A stretch of 64,000 nucleotides of DNA from Ceratodon purpureus (Eukaryota; Streptophyta; Bryopsida; Pseudoditrichales; Ditrichaceae): positions 109,092,457-109,156,456 of the forward strand of contig CM026426.1 in assembly GCA_014871385.1 (NCBI GenBank), read 5' to 3'. The position numbers were made by a program, and so were the translations under genes. The stretch's first letter is position 1. Every line of letters starts with the position of its first letter. Below the pieces are notes generated by a model. The model ran no database searches and was not told where the DNA came from. It worked only from the letters and a program-made list of their open reading frames with translations. Shown here one piece after another: positions 11,791-23,255 of this stretch.

Positions 11791-13270
11791 TTGCAAGGGT
11801 CCGATCGAAGAGGAGGGATATACCTGTTGCGAGTGAGAGGGGTCAGAATGGGAGAAGTTGGGAAGGAGAGTTACTTTCACGTGAAGGTTGGGTTGCCAAA
11901 TGCAGGTTTGGACCCCGCCTTCGACTGCAACCATGTCAGCAATGAGGAGCTAAGGTCCATATTCGGAGAGAAGGTTCCTGGGAAGGGATATCTCTTCGAC
12001 GGAGCGAAATCAAGAAAGGTCAAGGCGAGAGTGTTGGAGCTGTACCCAGTGATCTCTCAAATTCCCGAGCTTCCTGCTGGTTTGTTCCTCCCGGAGAGCT
12101 TCGCGAGAGCGGTCGTTTCGGAGGTTTTCCATCGCTACCCAATGAACTGGGCAAAGTATGCAGAGGATCGCTGGAGGGGTAAGAAAATTGAGAGTGGAGA
12201 CAAACTCACAGTCCTCTTTTGCACCCCTGACCGGAATGCCACCTATATTAAAATCCTCTCCAAGGGCCTAGAAGCCGAGATTGCGGACGCTGAGAAGGAT
12301 TGCGAGACGGCCGTGGCAACCCATCGTGTTGCACACGAACGGGCTGCGCTTTTGAGGCAGACGGCGAAGCCACCCCTCACGGATATGGACAGGTACAAGC
12401 TTCAGATCAAGCTGAGGTGCATTGAGGAGACTATAGACTCCTCAGAGGCGAAACTGCAGAAGTGGGGGGCGATGAAGTCTGTCGTCGAAGGCTCTGCTGA
12501 TGAAACATTCCTGAGGTTCTTCGAGGACGAAATCCACGGCGAAGAGCAGAGAATCTTGGAGGCTGGGGAGGAAGTGCAACGTATGAAGGAGGATTTAACT
12601 GAAACGTCGGCGAGGGATCTCGCGGGGGCCATCGACGATGAGAAACGCCTGTCTTCCGCAAAGCAGGATGCAAAGGACAAGGTGAAGGGCTTGAAAGAAA
12701 ATCTCCGCCAGCTTCAGATATGGTGGTCTACATCAATGTTCCGTGCCCTTAGTCCTCGAATCGCAGCGCCCACGCAGAACATCGACTCAATTACCTTTCA
12801 GTGCAAGGTTGCTCCCTTTGTAACCAAGGGTTTTTGGCGATGGACCTAGTGACTGCGTCCTGCGCTTGCCCATACCACCCGTGGTGCGCTGCAGTGCGGA
12901 CTTCGCTTGGTCAGAACTGCGCAAGATGCGGGGAGCATTTCGTAGAGAACTGGTTGAACAGCTTTGGCTTTTTCAAGTGCGAAGGTACGTCAATGTCGCG
13001 CATGTGCATTGATTTCCAGTATTGCTGAATCTGTTATGGAACTGAATATAACATACTTCTGACTTATGCGTCTGTATCTTGCATCTAATAAGCAATTTTT
13101 TATTGAAATTCGTTTTTGACATGGAGTTGTGCATTAGAGTGTCCATTGCGCTGGTCCGGAACTGATATCTGAGTTTTGCTACAAGAGTGCGAGTGGAGAT
13201 TGGCAGTGCGCCGGATACCGGAGAGGGAGAAAAGAAGCGCAAGCATTTGAACTCGGACATTGGAGGGTGA
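11791..13270 (+). pseudogene. Coiled-coil plus RING-like finger protein (family member A)
   Basis: The frame 11791-12849 encodes an N-terminal domain (NEELRSIFGEKVPG, VLELYPVISQIP, MNWAKYAEDRW) that aligns by eye with the gene at 42468-47026 (PDSLRKLFGKRYGDG, VKYLHPILYQHG, VNWCAFGEE). A coiled coil of about 150 residues follows. One base is missing at about 12808, so the finger lies in the next frame (12801-12985): CSLCNQGF, then CACPYHPWC, then CARCGEHF, then WLNSFGF. A donor follows at 12985/12986 in phase 1 (GAAG|GTACGT). A short last exon with a basic motif (GEKKRKH) and stop at about 13268-13270 is likely, with acceptor near 13193. The likely start is the Met at about 11845. The finger resembles RING/PHD folds, but ligase activity is not shown. 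The frameshift suggests a dead copy. Confidence 0.5.
12807..12940 (+). other. RING-like finger, member A
   Basis: The spacing is C-x2-C, about 14 residues, C-x-C-x3-H-x2-C, about 11 residues, C-x2-C, then W-x3-F-G-F. The same order is present in the two minus-strand relatives. Confidence 0.65.
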
Positions 13271-14284
13271 AATTATGCGCGCAAGGACAAGTCGACCTCT
13301 ACATGCCGCCGGAAATCAAAATAGTGTTTTCCACCTCCGATTTCTTGGAAGACAAGGACTGTATGCAAGTGACGGGATGGATTGCATTGCGCTTATGCAG
13401 TGAATTTTCGTACAATAGCTTAGACAATTTACCTTTTTTTAATTCCCAACTGTGTACCTGAACCAGGAAAACTTTGATCACAGACTATTTGTAAGGAATT
13501 TTCGGACCTATACTCGTTTGATAACTAAGCTTCTATTACGGTAGTCATGTTTTTTATAAGGAAGTTTCATAGCTATACTCTATCACTGACTAAATTTCTA
13601 CCAAGACAGCCATGTTTTAATGGATACAGGTCGATTACAATATATAATCTGATGGAATTCAATGTCGGTTTGAGAAGTAGTTGGTCAGTGTGTCACTTCA
13701 GTAGTGTCGGATGGTTCGAATTTCATATTTGCTCGTTAACCAGTTGAGCTGTGTGAAAATTGAAGACAATATGTTCCCAATACCCCACTGCATCGCGGAC
13801 CACCCTCTATGTGTTCGTTCACATCGCGTCCGCCCGGTCCGACAACCTCCGTCCGCAATACGATCGGCATCAAGTCCGCCCACCCGGATACGCATTATGC
13901 CCGCCTACAGGCCCGTCCGAGCCATGTCCGCCTACCAGTCCTTCCCACTGGCGGACTTCCCTGACATCCAACGCTCGTGTTCCTCCTCAATCGTCCGCCA
14001 GGAGAAAAGACGTCCGCACCTGAACCCTAAATCGGTTGCCCATCTCTGTCCGCCCGACTCCGCCGTCGGAACTCCTCTGCACATCCACGTCATTGTCCGG
14101 GACCACCGCAATGCCAAGTAGGACGCCACGTAACGGGGCCGAGTAACTATTTTACCCACGCTACTCGCAGGACCTAAAAGACCCTACGCTGACCCCTATT
14201 ATGACGTCGGAGGACCCCCGTCACGACCCATTCGGACGTCGCGACGGGATAGTCACGACCCGACGGCATAGAATACCCTGAATG
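13271..14284. other. Intergenic region up to the LINE 3' end
   Basis: No gene is supported. The part from 13790 to about 14100 is the GTCCGC-rich block similar to 10930-11190. The part just before 14285 is rich in GTCGTGAC-like words and contains no open frame of note. Confidence 0.5.
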
Positions 14285-16484
14285 GAGGTGTTGTTGTTGA
14301 CAAGTGAGGAGGACATGAAACCATGTATTGGGTTCACGGGATGGGCAAATGGGGCAAGTGATAGATGGGAAGTGGACTCTGCCGAAGAAGAGTTGTTTTC
14401 GGCTTGTCCCATGTACGTTCCGCAGCGAAATTTAATGAGGCAGGATTTTTACTTGTCGCTGATTGCGGGGTTATTCGAGAAGTCATTGGAGAGAACATTG
14501 TCAATATCGGGGTTGCTTGTCCATTTGCAGATGTTGGGGGTTTGGATGGCCATGATTTCTAAGTTGTTTTCTCTGTTGTATTTCGTGATTTGTTTTCCGA
14601 GGACTCGAACAGGGCCTTTGTTCGGAACGATGATCATGGATGGCCATTCATCTTTTTGGAAGTAGTAAGGAGTGGCATGGGCATGTTCGTAGGGTTGTTC
14701 ACCGTTACGATGAGCTTTGTGTGTTCCTCGCTTTGCTAATAAATCGGCTTCTTCGTTACCGTCAATGCTAATATGGGCACAAACTTTGTATAAGGAGATG
14801 GGTTGTGTTCGTTGTTGGAGAATTTCGACTATGGAAGCAAATGTAACTTGATCAGAGTGACTATTGTGTAGAGTGGGGTGTTTGATTTGTGTGTTGAGGA
14901 GGTATAATACATTGAGATAATCTGTAAATATATATGCCGGTTCGTTAGGAAATTGTGTGTTGATGATTTGAAGTGTTTTGTGGACTGCCATCATTTCGGC
15001 ACGGAGGATGTTTTGGTGGCCATGAAGGCGTTTGGAGATGTATAGGCCTTTGGGGCTATAGATGCCATAGCCCGCATGTTCGCGTAGCCATTCGCCGGGG
15101 GCAATTTCTTTGGGGGGTTTGAAGGAGCCATCAGTGTAATAGCTAAATTGGGGCTTGAATTTGAGGGGGAAGTTCGTATGATAATGGTGAAGCGGGGGGA
15201 AGTTGTTTAGGGCGGGTGTAGGGATAAAGGGATAGAGGAGTTTAGACCATTGTTTGCTTGGATTAACCAGGGTATGTGGGGGAGTGGGGGGTGTAATGTT
15301 GGTGTATATGTGGGAGATACGAAGGGTGTTGGCGATAGTTGTGAGTTGTTGGAGGAGGGCAAGGGAACCTATGGGGTTGTTCTGGTGGTGAATGCACAGG
15401 ATTTGGAGTGCAGAGAGTTCCTTCCGATCAAGTTTGAGCTCTGGGGGAATGGTAGGCTCATCATAGGTTATGGTATCTGCAGCGAAGTGGGCAAGAATGT
15501 TTGTGTCATGGAAGGGGCCAACATAGGGGTTAAAGTTTTGATACTAATGAATATCCTGAGAGATGATGAAGGTGATAGTGTTGGGATCGGATTTGGCTGC
15601 GAGTCGGGCCCTGTGGATGGTTTGTTGAAGGTCGAGAGCGATGTGAAGGTGGGCATAACCGATGCCAGAACATTTATGGTCGAATGCTTTCCCAAGGGAG
15701 CCAAAGACTCGATCTCGGGAAAATGGGGAGTGGAAGTGAGTAAATTGAGTAGGGCAGGTGAGTGGAGAGGAGAAGTAGGATTTGATAATGTTGAGTGTGT
15801 CAATGAGAGAGTCCAATATTGGAGGCGGGATAGTAAACTATGCACATTGTAAGGGGTCATTTTTGGGGATACGATATTTATATCGTTGGTATTATCAAAC
15901 AAAAATTTGAATTCGAATGGTTGGGTGGGTGGTTCAAGGCCGTGCAAGGTGTGCTTGGCGTGTTGATATTGTTGCAAAAGCCAGTTGAGGCGCTGACGGG
16001 GGATAGTAATGAGATGGCGGCCGTTATCTTTGTAGATGTGGGCCACGTCAAAGTGTGTTTTGATAGTGTTGGTGGTTGTTTCAATATCGTTTTCGGGGTT
16101 GCATTCATTAATAGAGATATGGGCTAATGGTATGAGAGTAGCGCGGGTGACAAAGCGAGTGTCACGTGGTTGTTCGAAATAGAAGTAGGCTTTGATGAGG
16201 TTGGAGTAATGTTTGTGTTGGAGTTTGGTGTAATAGTGAGGGAGAATGTCGGCATTATGGGTGCAGACGTGTTCGGCGCTCCAAAGAAAGAGGGAGCGGT
16301 GGGTGAGCCACTTATCATAGATAGTGTTGTCGGGTTGAATCCATCGACAAAGGTAGGCGGTGTCTATACGGGGGATTTCATGAGGTACATTAAAGAGTCA
16401 ATGTTTGTGGTCGAGTCTAGTGTGGATAGGGAAGTGTCGAAGGTTATGAAGAATGTTAGAGGGGGGTGAGGGGTGAAGATGGAT

Positions 16485-16503
16485 GGGGGGGGGGGGGGGG
16501 GGG
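16485..16503 (+). repeat. Poly-G tract (19 G)
   Basis: An uninterrupted run of G on the plus strand, equal to a C run in the LINE sense, lies in a GGGGTTGGAGGG-rich setting. It marks a place where slippage has probably shifted ORF2. Confidence 0.85.
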
Positions 16504-16582
16504 TTGGAGGGGTTGGATGGGAGGGGTCGGTTGGGGGGAAAAATGTGGTGGTTGAGGAGGATGTAGGCATCTTTGAGTGTGC

Positions 16583-16606
16583 GGGGGGGGGGGGGGGGGG
16601 GGGGGG
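16583..16606 (+). repeat. Poly-G tract (24 G)
   Basis: A second and longer uninterrupted G run, about 80 bases from the first, lies in the same decayed part of LINE ORF2. Run lengths may be affected by sequencing error. Confidence 0.85.
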
Positions 16607-18238
16607 TGATGGACATGACAAGGGGTTGACAACACGATTGGCAAGGCGGGTGGCAAAAGAGTTGGATGGGGAGGTGTAAAGCGCTGGTAATGAGGTAAGA
16701 AGGGGCGGAGTGGTATCTTTTGAACTCAGTTGGAGTCATGAGGGTGGTGCCATTGGATAGGGTGAGTTGATCTAACGTTGTGATATGTAAGTGAGGAGCT
16801 TGTGGAGGAGTTTAAATGATGTGTGAGGCTGGAGTTGGTGGAGATTAGGGGCTTCGCACATCCAAGCCGTTTCGAGTGGGGATGTGTGGAGTAGAAAGGT
16901 GGCAATGGTGCTTTTAAGGTGAACTACGGCATGGTGTTTGAGAAGAAACAAGGTTCGTGTCATAGGGGAACGAACACGGTGGTGAGATTTCATGCTTGGT
17001 ATTTCTTCGGATCTGCCGAATTTGGCTAGGATGTATTGAACTATTCCATAATAGATTTTTCTAAGCCGACCTTTGTCATTGAGGGCGTGTTGGAGTTGTT
17101 CGCCAATGCATCGGAGGTAGGCATTTTGGAGTGAGAATGCTTCAAGTCCAAATAAGTTGTGGGGGAGTTGGGTGGCGATGTTAGAGGTGCTTTTGGGTAT
17201 TCCACAAATTGATTTATGGAGGGCAATGATCTCTTTGTCCAGTTTTCGGATAGCCGGGATAGAGTATGGTATAGCATAGAAGCTGTATGCAATTCCGGCA
17301 CGAATAACGGTATCAACCATATTAATTTTTTGTTTCATGGTGGCGGGGCAGGCTGCCACGGCTTGACATTGTTGGATGACTTCGGTGGTAGTGGTATTAA
17401 TTTGTGTTTTCCATTTGAGAGAGGGGGCAAGGTTGATACCAAGGTAAGTGTATGGTTTGTGTTGGTCCAATACAGGGATGGGTTGGTTTGGATAGTTGAT
17501 ATTGGTGGCCTGAAGTTGGGCTTTGAAGGCCAGAGGGTTCATTTTGGATTTGTTGGGGGATCCGATCACAACGCATTTACAAATTCCGAGGTCCGTGCCG
17601 GCCCAGGCACAGAGTTTATCGAGTTTATTGAGTTGGAGCTGTAGGGATTTTAAGGTGTTGGAAATGGCGGCTAAGTCATAGGCGTCGGCAGCGGAGGATA
17701 TGGTTACTTTGGATGTGCCAAAGGTGTAGCCATTGTTACCTTGTTGGAGCCAACGGAGGAGAGGTTCGAGGAAGATAATGAAGAGGTACGGGTTGAGGGT
17801 GTCACCTTAGATGGTGCCTCTCTGGATCGGGATGGGTTGGGTTTTTCCAAAATGTTCTCCGGAGAAAATAGTAGAAGATTGGGAGTAAATGTTGCCAATA
17901 AGGTTGATGGCATTGGCGGGGTATCCGAGGTCTTTCATGATGGCGAGAAGCCGAGCATGGTCAATGGAGCCAAATGCATATTTGAAGTCAATGTAAAGAA
18001 TGTATATATCTTGGTTTGTAGATCGGGCATCTTCGAGAGCAGCAATGAGGAGTTGTAATTGCCGAGAGGTACCTCTTTTGGCTCGAAATCCTTCTTGGCT
18101 ATCATGGAGGATTTGATGTCTTTCGCCATAGGCCGAGAGAATGGAGGTGAGGGTAGTTGTGAAGAGTTTATAGATGGTGTTGGCGAGTGCAATTGGTGAA
18201 GCCGTCAAGATTGTGCCAGTGGTATGGTGGACACTACA

Positions 18239-18269
18239 TGTACAGTACCCACCAATAAGTTTACGTTCA
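18239..18269 (+). repeat. Left terminal inverted repeat
   Basis: It begins TGTACAGTACCCACCAA and is complementary to 19181-19211 with one mismatch. Confidence 0.85.
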
Positions 18270-19180
18270 CAACACAAAAAAAGAGAACATTTCTCAATTT
18301 TCAAACAATCACCATGTTCTCAAAAATGATCCAAATTGCCAATTGCAAAGTATATTGGAAAGATAATGGAGTCTTTTATACCATTATGTAAAAGATTTTC
18401 CAAAAAAAATAAAAAATATGTGCTATTATACCATTTTCCTTATGTAATATCTACTATTTACCCTTAGCTCTTATTAGGGGCTTTCTACGTTGAGGTATGC
18501 CAGAAAATAGAATTCAACCATCTTCATAGAAAGCTCTTCCAATTCCTTTTGTATAAATGCAACTTCTTTTTAGAAAAAATATGAATTATACTTACCAAGA
18601 AGCTTAATTTTAGACTTTCATACTCTAACTGAAGTGTCACCATAAACAAGTGTAACTTCAAATGATCATATCTCTGACCTCAAATGACCAAATTTCATGA
18701 AACTAACACCAAATTGTCTAAAATGTAGCAAATTTCATCAAAACCATCTCTTATGTACTAATCCAAGCCACATGTGTAAGGAATTTTCATTAGCAATCAT
18801 CGCACTTAAAAATGTGTATGTTACTTTTTCACAAGGGACCACATCAACGCTTATCACGCCAACTCCATTCAATATTTGTCAGTGTGGGTCACATCTATAC
18901 AAAGGGCATCAAAAGAGGTCTCTCAAGAGATAATAAGATTCTTTTTCTCAACATAGCTCACCACATGAAGGCCTTCGTAACAACGAAAGGTAGATACTAA
19001 AAAGTATGTTAAAATATGCTAAAGTTATTAGATAATTTTCCACTCTTTTTGGAATTTTTTCATATAATGGTAAAGAAGACTCTACTATCTTCCTTATGTA
19101 ATTTGTGTTTTGCAATTTAGATTAGTTTTGTGGGCATGGTGGCCAATTGAAAATTGGAAGCATGTTATCTCTTACTGCTA

Positions 19181-19211
19181 TGAACGTAAACTTGTTGGTG
19201 GGTACTGTACA
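19181..19211 (-). repeat. Right terminal inverted repeat
   Basis: The minus strand begins TGTACAGTACCCACCAA, matching 18239-18269 with one mismatch. Confidence 0.85.
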
Positions 19212-21431
19212 GTGGGGCGGGTGTTTAGTCCGGTGGTGATAGGTAGGGACGATGGGGCGCTTACTGATAAATTGCTGTATGTAGATTTTGTGCGCAACAT
19301 CCTCAGGACTGGTCATAATGTTGTTGTGCCGGTCGATAATAGAATCCAAGGGTGAGGTTTTGGTATTGTGAAAGACTTTTCGATTGACCTTTTTGGGGCT
19401 TTTCTCATAGAGTTGGCGGTATTTGGAGACTGCTTTTAGAATACAAGATTTGGTGTATTTCGTGGTAATCTTTCGGGCTTTGGTATTGGCGGTTTTGGCA
19501 ATGGCAGCAAGGGCATCAATCCATTCATGGGGTACGGTGAGGATTGGGGGGAGGGGGGGGGGTTGGGGGATTTGGACACGGCGGTGATCGCGGATTTTGG
19601 TGAGAATGGGGTGTATATACCAGTGTGGGTCGTGTTTTGCTATGTATATGGTTTTGCAGATAAGGTGATAGGTGGCAAAGTGTTTGTGCCATGCCGTGGC
19701 TAACTTGCGGGGTAGGAATCCGCCTTGGTGGATTGTGCGGGGGGTGAGGGTGGAAAGCGGGGGCGCTTGACAAGTGGTTTCAATGGTTGTGGAGATAGTG
19801 TCAATGATTTGGTCGAGGGAGGTACAAGCGGTAGTCCATTGGTCGTTGGTAAGGTGATCATGGGTTTCCAGGAGGCTGGTGAGGGTGTTGATTTGGAGAG
19901 AATTGTGTTCAAAGAATTCGCTGTTGAATTGTTCGAGATTTGCTGGGGGAATAGGGTTTAGGATGCGAATAGGGGGAGTGGTCGACGGGGGTGGGTGGCG
20001 AGGAATGAGAGTATGAGGCGGGAGACGAATGGTGACTGGATAGTGATCACAGTTGAGGTACATGTGGAGATTAGTGGTTGAGGAGTAATTGTGGTGATGG
20101 GGAGTATTAATATAGAAACCATCGATTAAACTAGTAGAGGTGTAGTTGTAGCCGCCTTAGCAAGAGAAGGGGGTATTGGTGGGAATGTATTCAAAGTTAA
20201 GAGAGACAGTGAAGTCTTTCTAACGAATGTCGTCGTCTTGAGGGGGCGTGGTAGTGTGATGGTTTTGTCTTCCGTGGAGTGCGATGTCACGGTTGAAATC
20301 GCCACAAAGAGTTCAAGTATGGTTGGGGTGCAATGTGATTTGATTGGTGATGGTGGATTGAATGAGGGCGATGAGGCGGATATCTTCCGGGTGAGTGGGC
20401 ATATACATATGGATGAGAAGCCAGGGTTGTAATGGTTGATTGTGTATGCGGAGGATTTGGAGATACGGGGAGATGTTTGCGGGGGTGGGAATTTTGGAGA
20501 CATTGCCGGGAAAGGCGTATTTTTTGTGGATTAAGGTGAGGAGGCCACTGCAACCAGGGGTATAGGGCATTCGCTCTTGTATACAGCGAGTGAGGGCGTG
20601 TGTATTGTTGAAAATAAGTTTGTAGTCGGGAAAGAGGTTTTGGATGTATTTGGTGGATTTAGTGGCGATGAGTTTAGTTTCTTGAATGTGGATGAATGCG
20701 ATGTTGGAGAGCGAGTTCGAGATGAGGTTTTGTAAGTTTGGGAGGGCAGTGTTTAGGGATGAAGCGTTCCAAGTGATAATGTTTGTTTCATGAGAGGAGT
20801 TAGGATTTGGTCGGGATGGTGGGGGAGGGATGTTAGGGGGTGGAAGGGATGAGAGTATACATTTAAAGGTTCGAAGCAGCGAAGGGACTCGGTGAGGAGT
20901 TGAATGGGGAGAAAGGGGAATTTGTTTTGAAGATTTATGATGGTAGGTGGTGTGTCGAGGCTATGTATGTGTGTGTATAAGTCATGGTGGATTGTATGAT
21001 TAAGGTGGATGATGCCTTGGTGACTATCAAGAAATTTGGTGTAAGGATTAGAGGGTAAGGATGTGACGTTCGAGGGGGTTGGTAAGGTTAGAAAGTCTGA
21101 TGAGGAGTGTGGTGGTCCAAATGTCGTTGAAGTAGTGGGCTTGGGGATGCGCAAAGATGTCGTTGCAGTTGGGGATTGAAGGATGAATGGTGACAATTGA
21201 GGCATAGAGCATGTGAGGGGGTGGTGACTCATGATGAGCGTGGATGTATTGATGGAGATGGGGGAATGTAGTAATGGTTTGGAGGTGTAGTGGATGATCG
21301 AGGTTGAGTATAGGAGAGAAGGTGGAGGCAAGATGTTGGTATTCGGGTTGGAGTTTGATTGTGTTGGGTATAAAGTACGTTCTAGCTCGTTTGCGATGGA
21401 TGTCACGGTGGGAACAACAAATGTGCGGCAT

Positions 21432-21455
21432 GGGGCCCGGATTGGGTTCAATGTC
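21432..21455 (-). promoter_or_regulatory. 2A-like ribosome-skipping peptide in ORF2
   Basis: The codons read DIEPNPGP, preceded by LMLCG, about 43 codons from the first Met of the ORF2 5' frame (21584). This fits the 2A consensus D-[VI]-E-x-N-P-G-P, where translation skips the bond between the last Gly and Pro. N-terminal 2A-like sequences are established in some non-LTR retrotransposons, such as trypanosome L1Tc. Activity here is inferred from the motif only. Confidence 0.6.
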
Positions 21456-21584
21456 ACCACAAAGCATGAGAAATTGGAAGTTGTGCGTGGAAGAGTGGAC
21501 TAGGATGAGGGGTCTGGGGCGGCGGTGGTGGGGATGGGAGAAAAGATGAGAGATGATGGTGATTTTGTAGAAGGGGGGTACCAA

Positions 21585-23255
21585 TGGTGATGGGGGGGGG
21601 GGGAGGGAGGGAGGGGAGGGATTTGTGAGAAGTGTGGGGGGTATGTGGAGAAGAAAAGGAAGAATATGTGGAGAGTAAAAGAGTGGAGCGAAAAGGGAGG
21701 AAGGAAGGGGTTAAGCTGGGAGTGTGCAAAAGTGGGGGAGGAGTAGGGGAGGAAGAAGTGAGTGAGGAGAGGGAGGGGAAGGTAGAGAGGGAATGAGGGG
21801 GAATGGTTTCGGACGAGGCCGGTAGGCCGAGTCTATTGTTGTAGGGGAGTGGAGGAGAGAGAGATAAAGGTGGTGGAAAAGAAAACAGGGAGCAGAGATG
21901 GATGGGGAGTAGTGAGTGAGGGGCGCAAGTAGGGGAGGAGTTGTTGGAAGAGGAGGCAAGGGGGGTTGATACCCGGGTTGAGGAGAGGGTAGGTAGGGGA
22001 GGCCGGGTGGGAGGATCTGGGCCGGGTACAGAGTACTGGGAGGGCGGGTATAGGCCGGGTAAGGGTGGGCGGGTATGGGGGAGTAAGGGGGGTCAGGGGC
22101 GAGACAAGGGTTTTGTGAAGGGGGAAGCGGGAGATTGTCGGTGGGGGAATTCGGCAAAGCTGTCGGGCAGGAGGCGAGCCGGGGAGCGGGGAGAGGGGAT
22201 GCGATTGAGGAGAGGGTAAGAGTGGAACATGGTTGGAGAATGTATGGAGAAGGTTCAGTAGAGTAGTAATGAGTATGGAGAAGGGGAGGGGCAGAAGGAG
22301 GCGGGCGTTGTAGGGGGTTGAGCGAAGGAGAGGAGGGGCAGGAGATGGACGAAATCTGGAAGTGGGGTAAGGGGTTGCAAGCGGTGGTGGAAATATAGGT
22401 CAGAGAGGTGGAGTTGGGGAGCCAAATGGATGGAATTGGCGGATTGAGAGGCGGTTGTGAAGACGGGGAGTAGCCTGGAGATGTGCGTTGGCGGGGGGGA
22501 AGTAACATGGAGGTGCGAGCGGAGAGATCAGGTATGTGAAATGGTTGCAGAGGAAAGGTGTTGAATTGGATGGGGAGGGGGCGAGGGAAGGTCGGGGTGA
22601 TGTGTGGGGGGATGTGATCAGGGGAGAAGTGGGACATGTGACAGGGAATGGGGATCGTGGAGTGGCGGAGCAAGGAATTTGTGACATGGGGATCCCGAGA
22701 GCTGGAGATGGAGGGGACGGAGGAGAAGGCGGGGGTGTAGGGTTGGGAGGGAGAAGGGGAGATGGAGACCAAAGATGGGGTAGCGTGTCTGTGGGGGCTG
22801 AGGGTGGAGAGATGTTAGGAGCAAGTGTGTTGTTTGTGGCAGTGTGAGGGGCAAGGGAGCTGTGCGGGGAGGGAGGGATGGGAAGGCTAGGGTCAGGTGG
22901 GAGCTGAAAGTGGGGGCGGAGTGTAAGGGATTGGTGGGAGGGGTGAGAAAGGGGGGGGGAGACGGGTGCAGAGACGGGAGAGAGTGAGCAGAAGGGGAAT
23001 CGGGGAAAACAAGAGAGGGGTGAGAGTGCCGAGGGTGTGGAGGTGAGGAGGAACAGTAAGAATTGAGGGCAAGAGACGCAGATGATCGGAGAAAAGCGGG
23101 ACACTCTTTATTAATCAGAACGCAAGACATGAAGAAGAAGGGGGGGGGGGGCATCTCGTGTCTGAGCCAGTAGGGAGGGGAGGCCCGAGGGGCGGAGGCA
23201 AGAGAGAAGCAGTAAGCTGAGAAGGCCAAGGTAGCAGGAGAAGTTGCAAGGTGTA
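21585..23255 (-). other. CT-rich LINE spacer between ORF1 and ORF2
   Basis: On the LINE strand this is strongly C and T rich. All three frames give long Pro/Ser/Leu-rich ORFs that overlap each other, which reflects composition rather than coding. No domain is visible. It probably serves as the inter-ORF region or a decayed Pro-rich extension of ORF2. Confidence 0.55.

Larger units (their letters stand above)
18239..19211. mobile_element. Inverted-repeat DNA element inserted in the LINE
   Basis: The ends are inverted copies: 18239-18269 and 19181-19211 match at 30 of 31 positions. Weaker inverted similarity extends inwards to about 190 bases on each side. For example, GGAGTCTTTTATACCATTAT near 18369 matches AGAGTCTTCTTTACCATTAT on the other strand near 19080. 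The interior is AT-rich with no credible ORF, so this is a non-autonomous, MITE-like element. It splits the reverse transcriptase region of the LINE. Just outside, the left side reads CACTA and the right side CAGTG, so a CACTA-type element with ends at 18232 and 19214 is possible. No clear target-site duplication was found. Confidence 0.7.
14285..21584 (-). pseudogene. LINE ORF2: endonuclease, reverse transcriptase, RNase H
   Basis: The endonuclease begins near 20790 (NIITWNASS, HIQETKL) and has CGDFNRDI at about 20305-20280. Stops lie at 20313 (TGA), 20220 (TAG) and 20157 (TAA), all in one unbroken frame. Reverse transcriptase: SPIALANTIYKLF, DSQEGFRA, YILYIDFK, RGTI-stop-GDTL (TAA at 17807-17809 where Gln is conserved). 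At the usual YADD site it reads DAYD (17675-17686). The region that would precede SPIALANT is partly missing around the insertion at 18239-19211. The thumb-like region continues to about 16770. RNase H (about 15190-14600) keeps its acidic set: YTDGSF, RAEMMA, FTDYLN, NEEADLLA. A C-terminal CPIC-x10-H-x4-C motif lies at about 14395-14310. Several indels move the frame between 21050 and 20790, near 16700 and near 15500. The enzyme is certainly inactive in this copy. Confidence 0.8.

Noticed and set aside
15250..17644. Plus-strand Gly/Val-rich ORFs opposite the LINE
   Set aside because: They are antisense shadows of ORF2 codons, and their composition follows from the CT-rich coding strand.
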